Shown: positions 8,236 to 16,871 of the stretch, piece by piece
How the letters are laid out: each line of letters starts with the position of its first letter
How positions within the stretch are numbered: position 1 is the stretch's first letter
Source of the DNA: Acidobacteriota bacterium
GTDB taxonomy: Bacteria > Acidobacteriota > Blastocatellia > Pyrinomonadales > Pyrinomonadaceae
Direction of reading: 5' to 3'
Length of the DNA: 44,935 bases
Assembly (NCBI GenBank): GCA_019639115.1
Contig: JAHBSM010000015.1
Coordinates: 1-44,935, forward strand
Made by a program: the position numbers and the translations under genes
The notes under the pieces: model-generated
The model's input: only the letters and a program-made list of their open reading frames with translations
What the model was told of the DNA's origin: nothing
Database searches by the model: none

Positions 8236-10955
8236 GGTTTGGCGTCCATCCAGTTATCTCCGGCACCGGCTTCGACCACGAGCGGAACGTCTAGTGTTGC
8301 GGCGGCTTCCATTTCGCGTTTGATGATCTCGGTAGCTTGGGCGACCTCCGAAACCGGAGACTCGAAGAGAAGCTCGTCGTGGACCTGCATTATCATTTTG
8401 GTCTCAAGCCCAGAATCGGCGAGGGCGCGGGCGACTCTGATCATAGCGATCTTGACTATATCGCTTGCCGTGCCCTGTATAGGCATATTGATGGCCTCGC
8501 GTTCGGCGCGAGACCGAACGGCAAAATTGCGATCGTTTATCGACGGGAAATAACGCCGTCGTCCAAAGAGCGAAGTGATATAGCCCTGCTTCCGAGCTTC
8601 TTCAGGAATGCGGTCCATATATGCGCGTATGCCTTTGTATGTAGCAAAATAATCGTCGATCACCTTGCGGGCTTCCTGCCGCGATATGCCGACGCGTGTC
8701 GATAGCCCATAAGCTTCGACGGCGTACGCGATCCCGAAATTCACGATCTTGGCCAGCCGTCGTTTTTCTTTAAGGTCTTTGTCATCCGTGGCGCCAAATA
8801 CGAGCCGGGCCGTCTGGGCATGGATGTCTTCGTTGTTCTTATACGCCTCGAGCATACGTTCGTCCTGCGTGATGTGGGCGAGTATGCGCAGCTCAAGCTG
8901 TGAATAATCGGCGGAGATCAGCTTGTTGCCTTTCTCGGGAATGAACGCGCGGCGGATCTGCTGGCCGAGTTCGGTGCGAACGGGTATGTTCTGCAGATTC
9001 GGCTCGGTCGATGAAAGTCTTCCGGTGGCGGCTACGGCCTGATTGAGACATCCGTGGACGCGGCCGTCCTCGCGGATCATCCGCGGCAGAGCGTCGGCAT
9101 AGGTCGCCTTCAGTTTGTCCATCTCTCGGTAATCGATGATCAACTGAGCGATATCGTAGGTCTGCGCGAGCTCGACAAGCACGTCGTGACTCGTCGAGAT
9201 CTGGCCCGTTGCGGTCTTTTTGCCGGTCTCGATGTTCAGCTCTCCGAATACTTCGCCGACCTGTTTTGGCGAGCCGATGTTGAACTCGCGGCCCGCGATG
9301 GCAAATATCTTCTTACTGATCTCGTCGAGGTCCTTTGAGATCGTCTCAGAGAAAGCAATGAGCCTATCGCCGTCCACCTTCATCCCCGCCAACTCTATAT
9401 CGACGAGCACATCGATGGTCGGCATCTCGATATCGCGATATACACCATCGACATTGTTCTCACGGAGTTTGGCGTTGATAACGGGAGCGAGCCGGGACAC
9501 AAGGTCAGCGCTCTCGGCCGTGCGAAACGCGTTCTCGTCCCATCCGTCGGGTACGGAACGGGCGGCGTCGATATCTCCGTAGATCTGTGCCAGTAGATCG
9601 ACGGGATAGCTCGACCGCGTCGATTCGAGCAGATATGCCGCAACTAGGACGTCGTCGGTGAAATTTGCCGGCCGGATGCCAAGTTTGAGCAACGCACCGG
9701 TGTTGCGCTTGGCGTCATGAGCGGCGACGCTCAGGTATGGATTGGTCAAAATGTCACGCACCGGCGTGATCGCGTCTCCGTTGAACGCTTCGAGATCGAT
9801 ATAGAACGATTCGCCGTTCCCGAGTCCGATGGCAACGCCGAGCGGAGCCGATTTGTCGTAGGCGCTGGCCTTTTCATTCTTGGTTGCATCGTTGACATGG
9901 ACGGCGAAACTAGTGTTTTCGAACAATCGGCGCACGAGAGCGTCCAGTGCGCCGCGATCCGAGATGACGGAATATCTGGTCTCGACCCGGTTGCCGGCTG
10001 AGGCGACAAAAAGGCCGCCGGCCGAACCGTCGCCGGCTCCGCGTTCGGCATCGGCGCCGTCCGCAAATTCGTTGGTAAGTGTCTTGAACTCAAGCTCGCG
10101 GAATAGCTCGTAGGCCAGTCTACGGTCGGGAGCCGACGCTTTGAGGTCGTCCAACTTCACGTCGATCGGCACTTCGCAGTGGACCGTCGCCAGTTCGAGC
10201 GACTGCAGGATGATGTCTCGGTTGTTCTGCAAGCTCTCGCGATACGTTTTGTGCGTGATCTTGTCGGCATTATCCATGGCGCCCAAGGCCGAGCCGTATT
10301 CGAGAACGAGCTTCAGCGCTCCTTTCTCGCCGATGCCGGGAGCGCCGGGAATATTATCGACCGCGTCGCCCATCAGCCCGAGCAGGTCGATGATCTTGTC
10401 CGGAGGCACGCCGAATTTGTTCCTGACCCATTCTTCGTCGCACCATTCGATGGGGGGCACGGGAACTTTGCGTTTGAGATTCTGGGAATTTTGCCGCATC
10501 GCGATCACATACGGATCGCGGACGAGCTGGCAGAGGTCCTTGTCGTTCGAGACAATGACCGCCTGCATCTTCTGTTTCTCACATTCGCGGGCGAGTGTGC
10601 CGATGATGTCATCCGCCTCGTAGCCGTCGAGCTTCAATATCGGGATGTTGAAAGCCTCGCAGACGCGCGTAATGTATGGAAGCTGGGATGCGAGCTCGTC
10701 GGGCATCGCTTCGCGATTTGCTTTATACGCTTCGAATGAATCGTGACGGAATGTCGGCGCGGCGGTGTCAAATACGGCTGCGATATATTCGGGCCGCTCA
10801 TCATTGAGCAGCTTGCGGAGCATATTCGTGAATACGAACACGGCCTGGGTGACCTGGCCTTTGCTGTTGCGCATAGGCTCTTGGCGCATACCCATCGGAG
10901 CGAAGAACGCCCTGAAAATGTGCGACATCGCGTCGATCAGAAAAACTCTCTTCAT
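8232..10955 (-). CDS. polA: DNA polymerase I
   Basis: A 907-residue polymerase for Okazaki fragment processing and repair. Domain order: 5' nuclease (about 1-290, with GYEADDIIGT, SNDKDLCQLV and the helix-hairpin-helix PGAPGIGEKGA), degenerate 3'-5' exonuclease domain (about 320-500) and polymerase (about 510-907). Polymerase motif A SADYSQLELR carries Asp683 and motif C QVHDELL carries Asp860; the O-helix has Arg732, Lys736, Phe740 and Tyr744. All four exonuclease carboxylates of the E. coli enzyme appear replaced: D355 by His353, E357 by Asn355, D424 by Asn418 and D501 by Ser482, so proofreading should be absent, as in Taq and Bst enzymes. The residue after the O-helix Tyr is Ala, not the usual Gly. 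It is the first gene of a minus-strand run and overlaps the next gene by 4 bases. Confidence 0.97.
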   Translation of the reverse strand: MKRVFLIDAMSHIFRAFFAPMGMRQEPMRNSKGQVTQAVFVFTNMLRKLLNDERPEYIAAVFDTAAPTFRHDSFEAYKANREAMPDELASQLPYITRVCEAFNIPILKLDGYEADDIIGTLARECEKQKMQAVIVSNDKDLCQLVRDPYVIAMRQNSQNLKRKVPVPPIEWCDEEWVRNKFGVPPDKIIDLLGLMGDAVDNIPGAPGIGEKGALKLVLEYGSALGAMDNADKITHKTYRESLQNNRDIILQSLELATVHCEVPIDVKLDDLKASAPDRRLAYELFRELEFKTLTNEFADGADAERGAGDGSAGGLFVASAGNRVETRYSVISDRGALDALVRRLFENTSFAVHVNDATKNEKASAYDKSAPLGVAIGLGNGESFYIDLEAFNGDAITPVRDILTNPYLSVAAHDAKRNTGALLKLGIRPANFTDDVLVAAYLLESTRSSYPVDLLAQIYGDIDAARSVPDGWDENAFRTAESADLVSRLAPVINAKLRENNVDGVYRDIEMPTIDVLVDIELAGMKVDGDRLIAFSETISKDLDEISKKIFAIAGREFNIGSPKQVGEVFGELNIETGKKTATGQISTSHDVLVELAQTYDIAQLIIDYREMDKLKATYADALPRMIREDGRVHGCLNQAVAATGRLSSTEPNLQNIPVRTELGQQIRRAFIPEKGNKLISADYSQLELRILAHITQDERMLEAYKNNEDIHAQTARLVFGATDDKDLKEKRRLAKIVNFGIAYAVEAYGLSTRVGISRQEARKVIDDYFATYKGIRAYMDRIPEEARKQGYITSLFGRRRYFPSINDRNFAVRSRAEREAINMPIQGTASDIVKIAMIRVARALADSGLETKMIMQVHDELLFESPVSEVAQATEIIKREMEAAATLDVPLVVEAGAGDNWMDAKP

Positions 10956-10963
10956 TTATGACG

Positions 10964-10992
10964 ATATTAGCACGACGGCTTGTTTCGGCTAA
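10964..10992 (-). promoter_or_regulatory. Possible polA promoter with very short leader
   Basis: On the minus strand there is an extended -10, TGC then TAATAT (hexamer at 10964-10969), with a weak -35 TTAGCC (10987-10992) at 17-base spacing. Transcription would start only a few bases before the polA ATG at 10955, and no Shine-Dalgarno sequence is visible there, so the mRNA could be nearly leaderless. Confidence 0.4.
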
Positions 10993-11094
10993 TCTGACCG
11001 GGCCGTGCCCTGCAAATAAACGTGCCAACTCAGTTGTTCTCGTATATCATCAGAAAAAGCGGAACCTGCACGAATAACGCAGCGGAGATATTCT

Positions 11095-11586
11095 ATGCGT
11101 ATACAGACAGCACTATTCGTTGTGGCGGTAACTATCGCCGCTGCCGCAGCCGGCTTGGCACAGACGCGTACGGTGACGAATGCAGACCTTGCTAAATATC
11201 GCGAGGCTCGTATCGCCGCCGAGCGCGAACTGCGGGAGAATTATCGCGAACTCGGATTCCCGTCGCCTGAGGAACTTGAGCGGCGCAGCGTGGAATCGGC
11301 CCGTCAATTGAGCGACTTAGCAGCGAAGCTGCGGACGGAAAGACTGGCCGAGGAGAGCGCGGCCGTCGAACGCGAACGCATCCGGGCCGCCGTGTCCGCG
11401 GGCCGCCAGGCTATTGTTGTCGTCACTGTGCCGGGACAGGAGCCCTACTTCGTTTGGAGCTACGTCCGTCCGCCGTGGCCGCTGACTCGCGGTTACCAGC
11501 AGCCGGGATATGCTGCCGGCGGACAATTTTGGCCGACGGGGCCAAGGACGCCGTCGCAGCCTCTGTTCGTACCTGGCCGTCGTTAG
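11095..11586 (+). CDS. Secreted hypothetical protein, 163 residues
   Basis: I do not recognise this protein. It has a clear signal peptide (MRIQTALFVVAVTIAAAAAG, cleavage likely after GLAQ). A charged, strongly helical middle follows (about 30-105, rich in Glu, Arg and Ala, with possible coiled coil). The C-terminal third (about 115-163) is rich in Pro, Gly, Trp and Tyr and looks disordered, as in envelope-associated or cell-wall proteins. The ATG at 11095 has GGAGAT 7-8 bases upstream. It is 18 bases from gatB and is probably its cotranscribed leader gene. A periplasmic location is inferred from the signal peptide. Confidence 0.75.
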   Translation: MRIQTALFVVAVTIAAAAAGLAQTRTVTNADLAKYREARIAAERELRENYRELGFPSPEELERRSVESARQLSDLAAKLRTERLAEESAAVERERIRAAVSAGRQAIVVVTVPGQEPYFVWSYVRPPWPLTRGYQQPGYAAGGQFWPTGPRTPSQPLFVPGRR

Positions 11587-11604
11587 CGGAGCGGCCCGTC
11601 GAAG

Positions 11605-13083
11605 ATGAATATGATGAAAGAAGGTTGGGAAGCCGTCATCGGCATGGAGATCCATACGCAGCTCGCCACCGTGACGAAGATTTTCTGCGGCTGCAGGGTC
11701 GAGACCGGCGGCGAGCCAAATTCGAATACATGCCCGGTCTGTCTCGGGCTGCCGGGAGCGCTGCCGGTGCTGAATCGCCGCGTGATCGAGCTCGGTGCGA
11801 GGGCGGCGCTGGCCCTCGGGCTCGAGATACAGGAGACATCAGTTTTTGCACGCAAGAATTATTTCTATCCTGACCTGCCGAAGGGATATCAGATATCGCA
11901 GTACGACAGGCCGTTCTCGGCGAATGGAAATCTGACGATCTTAACGGCCGAACGCGACGAACACGGGCGCCCGGTCGAATGGCGTCCGATGACCATCCAC
12001 ATCCAGCGTTTGCACCTAGAGGAAGACGCTGGCAAGAACGTGCACGAAGGACTGCCCGACACCGACAAGTATTCCTATATCGATCTTAATAGGGCCGGTA
12101 CTCCGCTCGGCGAGATCGTGACGAGTCCCGATTTTCGCACCTCGTGGCAGGCGTTTGATTATGTTAATCACGTTCGACAGGCACTCCGGTGGGTCGGGGC
12201 CAGCGACGCAGATATGGAGAAGGGAAATCTTCGCTGCGAGGCGAATGTATCGGTGCGACGCGTGGGCGAGAGCGGATTTAACAACAAGGTCGAGCTCAAG
12301 AACCTCAACTCGGTCCGATTTATGCAAAAGGCGATCGAATACGAGATCGAGCGGCAGATAGCTGCTCACGAATCGGGCGAAGGCGTGAATCAAGAAACTC
12401 GGCTTTGGGATGAGAAGAACGGGCAGACCCGCGCGATGCGTTCGAAAGAGGACGCGCACGACTATCGTTATTTTCCCGAGCCGGACCTCCAGCCTCTCAG
12501 AGTACCGGCTGAGTTCATAGAGCGGACGCGAGCCGAGATGCCTGAGATGCCGGATACGATGCGCGACCGGTTCATCGCGACCTACGGGCTGTCGTTCGCC
12601 GATGCGACCCAGCTTACGGCCGACCGGGAGACGGCCGAGTTCTTCGAAACATCGGCGAGGATATCCGCGGATCCGAAAACCTCGGCCAACTGGATGCTTG
12701 GCGAGATGACGCGAGAGCTGAACGCCTCGGGCAAAACAGCGGGCGAGTCGCTTGTAACGGCCGAAGACCTGGCAGAGCTGATCTCGATCGTGGGAGAGGG
12801 CAAGATCAATAACAACCAGGCGAAAGAAGTTTTCGCCGAGATGTTCGCGACCGGGAAGGCCGCGCCGGAGGTGATCTCCGAGAAAGGTTTCGAACAAGTA
12901 TCGGACGCATCCGCGATCGAGAAGATCGTGGACGAAGTGATCGCCGCCAATGCCGGGCAGGTCGAAGCATACCGGAGCGGCAAGACGGCTCTGCTCGGAT
13001 TCTTTGTAGGCCAGGTGATGAAGGCGTCGCAGGGCAAGGCGAATCCGAAACTGGTGAATGAGATCCTGGCCCGTAAGCTCTAG
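11605..13083 (+). CDS. gatB: Aspartyl/glutamyl-tRNA(Asn/Gln) amidotransferase subunit B
   Basis: The tRNA-binding, kinase-like subunit of GatCAB, which converts Glu-tRNA(Gln) or Asp-tRNA(Asn) to the amidated form. It is 492 residues, close to the usual 475-480. Visible family signatures: VIGMEIHTQL near the N-terminus, paired Cys motifs FCGC and CPVCLGLPGALP that bind zinc, RKNYFYPDLPKGYQISQY in the active region, LHLEEDAGKN, and GTPLGEIVTSPDF. The C-terminal GatB/YqeY tail begins near ANWMLGEM and ends with LLGFFVGQVMKASQGKANP. Starts at 11605, 11611 or 11614 are all possible; the first is listed. gatA and gatC are not in the window. The gene is flanked by two secreted hypothetical proteins on the same strand. 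Confidence 0.97.
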   Translation: MNMMKEGWEAVIGMEIHTQLATVTKIFCGCRVETGGEPNSNTCPVCLGLPGALPVLNRRVIELGARAALALGLEIQETSVFARKNYFYPDLPKGYQISQYDRPFSANGNLTILTAERDEHGRPVEWRPMTIHIQRLHLEEDAGKNVHEGLPDTDKYSYIDLNRAGTPLGEIVTSPDFRTSWQAFDYVNHVRQALRWVGASDADMEKGNLRCEANVSVRRVGESGFNNKVELKNLNSVRFMQKAIEYEIERQIAAHESGEGVNQETRLWDEKNGQTRAMRSKEDAHDYRYFPEPDLQPLRVPAEFIERTRAEMPEMPDTMRDRFIATYGLSFADATQLTADRETAEFFETSARISADPKTSANWMLGEMTRELNASGKTAGESLVTAEDLAELISIVGEGKINNNQAKEVFAEMFATGKAAPEVISEKGFEQVSDASAIEKIVDEVIAANAGQVEAYRSGKTALLGFFVGQVMKASQGKANPKLVNEILARKL

Positions 13084-13095
13084 CGTCCGGGAAGT

Positions 13096-13101
13096 AGGAG
13101 G
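13096..13101 (+). promoter_or_regulatory. Strong ribosome binding site fixing the downstream start
   Basis: AGGAGG at 13096-13101, followed by another G, lies 7 bases before the ATG at 13109. It chooses that ATG over the in-frame GTG at 13106 and over the longer reading frame that would run back into the end of gatB. Confidence 0.7.
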
Positions 13102-13108
13102 GCTCGTG

Positions 13109-14068
13109 ATGAGGTATTTATTGATCGTCGCGGCGGCGGCCGTGCTGGCCGCGGTTTCGTCGGCGCAGACCACGCTTCAGACGGCTGCAGAACTCGAAGC
13201 CGAGCGTTCGCGAAGCCGTGCAGGTGAAGGCGACCTCAATCAGCGGATGGATGATATGCGCCGGCTCGATTCGCGGCTGCGCAACCTGAGCCGGACCGGC
13301 ACCACGATCGAAACTCCCCAACTGACCAAAGAGCAACGCGAGCGCGTGCTCGCGATGCGCCGAGTCGATCCGGCTTCGGTCGAGAGCTATATCGCATTTA
13401 TCAAGTCCCCGAACTCGGGCGTTTTCAAGATATTCCCCGATCTCGAATGCGTAACGGCCAAGGTGGTCAAGCTGGATGGCGACTGCCGCGAGTTTGTCCC
13501 GGAGAGCAGCCATTTCTCGTTCCGTCAGCGTGGTTACGGCCCTGCTCTTTACCATGATCTCGGATCTGCGGGGGGCATCTTCCGATCGCGCGGACTGCTG
13601 ACGCAGGGCGTATTCGCCGACCTAGGCGACATTCCGATCGAGTCATTGACAAAGGCGTCGCCGGAACTGGCGCCGCTCGCGGCGATCGTGCCTGCGGCGA
13701 ATTTTTCGGAGGCAAGATCAGCAGCGGCGTCTTATTCGCAGGGCGTCACTGCCGGCGACCTCAAGCTCGCGGACACGGTCGAGCCAAAGGAAGGCAATAC
13801 ATACGGATTCCGGATAATTGCTTATCGGATCGCAAACGCATTTCCGCCGCCGACAGAAGCCACCGGAATAGACGAACTGCAATTGATGAGCCTCGAATAT
13901 GATAAACGAGCCGATCTGCTGGTGGTGTTTCGGGTCGTCAAGCAGGAAGCGAACGGCGGACTTGTAGTAGTATGGCGTGAACTCGATCGACGCGAAGCTC
14001 CGAAGATCAAATTCGGCAAGGGCGAGACACCGGCCGATATACGTCCCGCTGAGCCAAAGACAAGATGA
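13109..14068 (+). CDS. Secreted hypothetical protein, 319 residues
   Basis: I do not recognise this protein. A signal peptide is clear (MRYLLIVAAAAVLAAVSSAQ, cleavage after SAQ). A charged helical stretch rich in Arg and Glu follows (about 25-90), then a mixed alpha/beta region of about 200 residues with two cysteines close together (about 110-122, context DLECVTAKVVKLDGDCREF) that could form a disulfide. The C-terminal part contains alternating hydrophobic strands (LLVVFRVV, GGLVVVWREL). It is 25 bases after gatB and overlaps the following SDR gene by 4 bases (ATGA), so it belongs to the gatB operon. Location should be periplasmic or surface; function unknown. Confidence 0.8.
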   Translation: MRYLLIVAAAAVLAAVSSAQTTLQTAAELEAERSRSRAGEGDLNQRMDDMRRLDSRLRNLSRTGTTIETPQLTKEQRERVLAMRRVDPASVESYIAFIKSPNSGVFKIFPDLECVTAKVVKLDGDCREFVPESSHFSFRQRGYGPALYHDLGSAGGIFRSRGLLTQGVFADLGDIPIESLTKASPELAPLAAIVPAANFSEARSAAASYSQGVTAGDLKLADTVEPKEGNTYGFRIIAYRIANAFPPPTEATGIDELQLMSLEYDKRADLLVVFRVVKQEANGGLVVVWRELDRREAPKIKFGKGETPADIRPAEPKTR

Positions 14069-14793
14069 ATGATAGTTCGACAAAGCTAAGCGGCAGATGT
14101 GCGGTCGTGACCGGCGGCTCGAAAGGCATCGGTCTCGCCATCGCAACAAAGCTCGCGGAGGCCGGTGCGAAGGTGTTCGTTTGCGGGCGCAGCCGCACTG
14201 CGGTCCGCGACGCCGTCGGGCTTCTCGGTGAACGCGGTAGCGCTTTTGGCGAGGCGTGCGACGTTCGGAGCGAAGAACAGGTCCGGCAGATGCTTGACGA
14301 AGCAATTCGGCAGATGGGAGGCATAGACATCCTCGTCAATAATGCGGGCATCGGGATAATGGGAAAGACCGTCGAGGAGATCTCAGGCGACGAATTTCGC
14401 CAGACGATCGAGACCAATCTGCTTGCTGTCTTTTACACCTGTCATTACGCGATACCTGCAATGCGGGTGGGAGGCGGCGGTTATATCATTAATATTTCAA
14501 GCCTTGCGGGCCAGAATGCTCATCCGCGTATGGCAGCGTACAACGCTTCGAAATTCGGCCTCAACGGATTCTCCGAAGCATTGATGCAGGAGGTCCGGCA
14601 CGACGGGATCAAGGTCAGCTATATCTGCCCCGGCAGCGTAAATACGTATTTTGGCGGCGATACGCCGTCTGCGGATAAGGCCTGGCAGCTCCAGCCCGAG
14701 GACATCGCTCAGGTCGTCCTCGATCTGCTTGAGATGGATCCGAGAGCGTTGCCCAGCAAGATAGAGATACGTCCGAGCCGGCCTCCGCGGTGA
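14065..14793 (+). CDS. Short-chain dehydrogenase/reductase (SDR) oxidoreductase
   Basis: A 242-residue classical SDR that transfers hydride between NAD(P)H and a carbonyl or alcohol. The cofactor motif TGGSKGIG is at residues 16-23, NNAG at 92-95, and the catalytic residues are Ser145 or Ser146, Tyr159 and Lys163 (YNASK). PGSVNT at 189-194 is the typical segment after the active site. Arg43 in CGRSRTA, at the end of the second strand, suggests NADPH preference. Substrate unknown; 3-oxoacyl reductase-like activity is possible but unproven. Its start overlaps the stop of the secreted hypothetical gene by 4 bases. It ends 7 bases before the convergent kinase gene, leaving almost no room for a separate terminator. 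Confidence 0.9.
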   Translation: MNDSSTKLSGRCAVVTGGSKGIGLAIATKLAEAGAKVFVCGRSRTAVRDAVGLLGERGSAFGEACDVRSEEQVRQMLDEAIRQMGGIDILVNNAGIGIMGKTVEEISGDEFRQTIETNLLAVFYTCHYAIPAMRVGGGGYIINISSLAGQNAHPRMAAYNASKFGLNGFSEALMQEVRHDGIKVSYICPGSVNTYFGGDTPSADKAWQLQPEDIAQVVLDLLEMDPRALPSKIEIRPSRPPR

Positions 14794-14800
14794 TCGAGCC

Positions 14801-16843
14801 TCAGGCTGTCAGGTAAGAACATATCCGCGAGACCTTTGCCGTATCAAGCGGTTTCTGTATGAAATCGGCGCAGCCGAGCTCGAAGGCTCGCAGTCGGAGA
14901 TCGTCGCCGCTTAGTGACGTAACGAGCACAACAGGGACGGCGGCGAACGTTTCCGATGCTTTTGCCGTTTCGACAAATTCCCAACCGTCCATAACCGGCA
15001 TTTCGACGTCGGATACAATCAGGTCAGGGTGCCATTTACCTGAATAGAGAAGTTCGATCGCTTCTGCGCCATTCGACGCATCGATCGTTCGAAATCCGGC
15101 CTTGTCAAATAGCTTTGAGGATGCCCGTCGGACGGTGGCGCTGTCATCGACGAGGAGAACCAGCGGCTTTGCACGTGAGACAACTGCGGTCTCAGAAACC
15201 TCTCCCTTGACCGGTATCTTCAATATGAATTCCGTGCCGCGATTTGGGGTCGAGCGGATGCGGATGCTACCGCCTAGCCTCTCGATGCTTTGCTTGACAA
15301 TGCTCATCCCGATGCCGCGGCCGGCGTTCAGACTGAGTGATTCGGCTGTGGTCAGTCCTTTGTTAAAGATCAGCTCAAGAGCGCTTTTGTCCGACATCGA
15401 GGCGGCCTGTTCCGCGGTGATGGCGCCATCGGCCAGAGCCTTTGCCTTGATCCGGTCGGGCGATAGCCCGCGGCCGTCATCATTGACGATCAGCCTGACA
15501 CCGTCGGGCGACTGTTCGATCCGCACCTGGACCGTACCTTTCTCGGGCTTTCCGATCAGCCGTCGGGTCTCCGGCGGCTCGATGCCGTGAACGACCGCAT
15601 TCTTGAGCAAATGTATGAGCGGCTCGACGAGGTCGTCGATCAGGAGCGTGTCCACTTCGATATCGCCGTTCAGGAGTTTCAGAGCGGCACGTTTGGATTC
15701 CTCCTGGCACGTCACGTGAACAGCTCGATTGAGCCTGGTCTCGATCGTGCCGAACCGCTGCATTCTCACTCCGCGAAGCCGTGTGCCTAATTCGAAACCG
15801 AGCTTGGCGGCTGCTGCGGTGACTGTGCCGATGTCTTGGGGAGCTGAGCCATCCTCACCTGACATCAACGAGAGTATCGTCCGGTGATACTCTGCCAATT
15901 CGCCTGAGAGCCGTATGAGTTCGTCAAGCCGGTCGAGCGATACGCGTACGATCGGATTTGGCCGCTTGGGCGTTTTCGGCTCGGTCGGGCGGCGTTGGCC
16001 ATGCCCGTTTGCTGCAAACGCGCGTTCGCCGATGGTTTTGTACGTTCCGCTGTCTATGGCTTTGAGGACGGCGTCGAACTCGGGGCCTAAGTCAGCGTGG
16101 GCTTCGCCGGAACTTTCAAGTCCGACGATGGCGCCCATCTGACGAGCGGCGGTTCCCAGAAGTTCGATCACGGCCGCCGGCGTTTCCGATCGAAGCTCGA
16201 CCATCCGGTCGAGCAGGTCCTCCATCCGGTGTGCCAGGCGCGACGCTTCGGCCAGGCCGACTATACCGGCCGAGCCCTTGAACGTGTGCGCGTTCCTGCG
16301 GATCTCCCAAAGGGCGGTCTGGTCGCCGGGCGATGAACTCAATTCCGAGAGATGAGCCGAGATGTTAGCCAACAATCCTTCGGCCTCGGATCTGAAAATA
16401 TCCAGCGTTTCTTCGTCCAGCTCGAATTGTTCCTCGGGCGCGGGAGCAGGCGGTTCGGGTTCTGACTTGTTGTCGAGTCCGCCGAATGACGAATCGAGGA
16501 GTTGTTCCATCTCAGAGGCGAGGTCGCCCGTTCTGAGCGGTATATCCAGCAGCTCGGCCTCAACACCCGCGATCAGGTCGAGCACCGAATATGCCGTATC
16601 GCCAAGCGGTGTCCTCGTAGTGAAAAGCCCATCGAGCGCGGCTTCGCAAGCGTCGATCCGCGAGACCAGCACGCTTTCGCCAAGCTGTTTCGCGCTTTGC
16701 TTGAGGTCGCGCAGACAGCGTGCAGCCTCGGCGATCTCCGTAGTGCCGCCGCCGCCTTGAGCGACTATCAGCAATCCGGAACGCGCCGAGGCAAGCAGCG
16801 GTTCAGCTTCTTCCAGTAATTTGTGAACGGTATCGGGTGTCAT
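14801..16843 (-). CDS. CheA-like hybrid histidine kinase: Hpt, ATPase and receiver domains, no CheW domain
   Basis: A 680-residue cytoplasmic signalling protein. Residues 1-125 are helical and Hpt-like but lack a phosphorylatable His in an Hpt motif. A true Hpt domain follows (about 140-265) with His186 in NAHTFKGSAG. A dimerisation region (about 300-380) precedes the CheA-type ATPase, with the N box around Asn415 (HLLKNAVVHG), the G1 box NDDGRG (454-459) and the G2 box GRGIGMS (508-514). After a short linker comes a receiver domain (about 558-680) with Asp566/Asp567, phosphoacceptor Asp612, Thr642 and Lys664. The CheW-like domain that normally ends CheA is missing; the receiver starts straight after the ATPase. 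It begins 28 bases after the TPR-receiver gene, which is its likely partner. No receptor or CheW gene lies nearby. Confidence 0.9.
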   Translation of the reverse strand: MTPDTVHKLLEEAEPLLASARSGLLIVAQGGGGTTEIAEAARCLRDLKQSAKQLGESVLVSRIDACEAALDGLFTTRTPLGDTAYSVLDLIAGVEAELLDIPLRTGDLASEMEQLLDSSFGGLDNKSEPEPPAPAPEEQFELDEETLDIFRSEAEGLLANISAHLSELSSSPGDQTALWEIRRNAHTFKGSAGIVGLAEASRLAHRMEDLLDRMVELRSETPAAVIELLGTAARQMGAIVGLESSGEAHADLGPEFDAVLKAIDSGTYKTIGERAFAANGHGQRRPTEPKTPKRPNPIVRVSLDRLDELIRLSGELAEYHRTILSLMSGEDGSAPQDIGTVTAAAAKLGFELGTRLRGVRMQRFGTIETRLNRAVHVTCQEESKRAALKLLNGDIEVDTLLIDDLVEPLIHLLKNAVVHGIEPPETRRLIGKPEKGTVQVRIEQSPDGVRLIVNDDGRGLSPDRIKAKALADGAITAEQAASMSDKSALELIFNKGLTTAESLSLNAGRGIGMSIVKQSIERLGGSIRIRSTPNRGTEFILKIPVKGEVSETAVVSRAKPLVLLVDDSATVRRASSKLFDKAGFRTIDASNGAEAIELLYSGKWHPDLIVSDVEMPVMDGWEFVETAKASETFAAVPVVLVTSLSGDDLRLRAFELGCADFIQKPLDTAKVSRICSYLTA

Positions 16844-16871
16844 GCGGACAGGCCAACGCAGGCCGACCCGA

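Noticed and set aside
12016..13173. A 385-residue minus-strand frame opposite gatB
   Set aside because: Antisense shadow; gatB in the plus frame has all family motifs.
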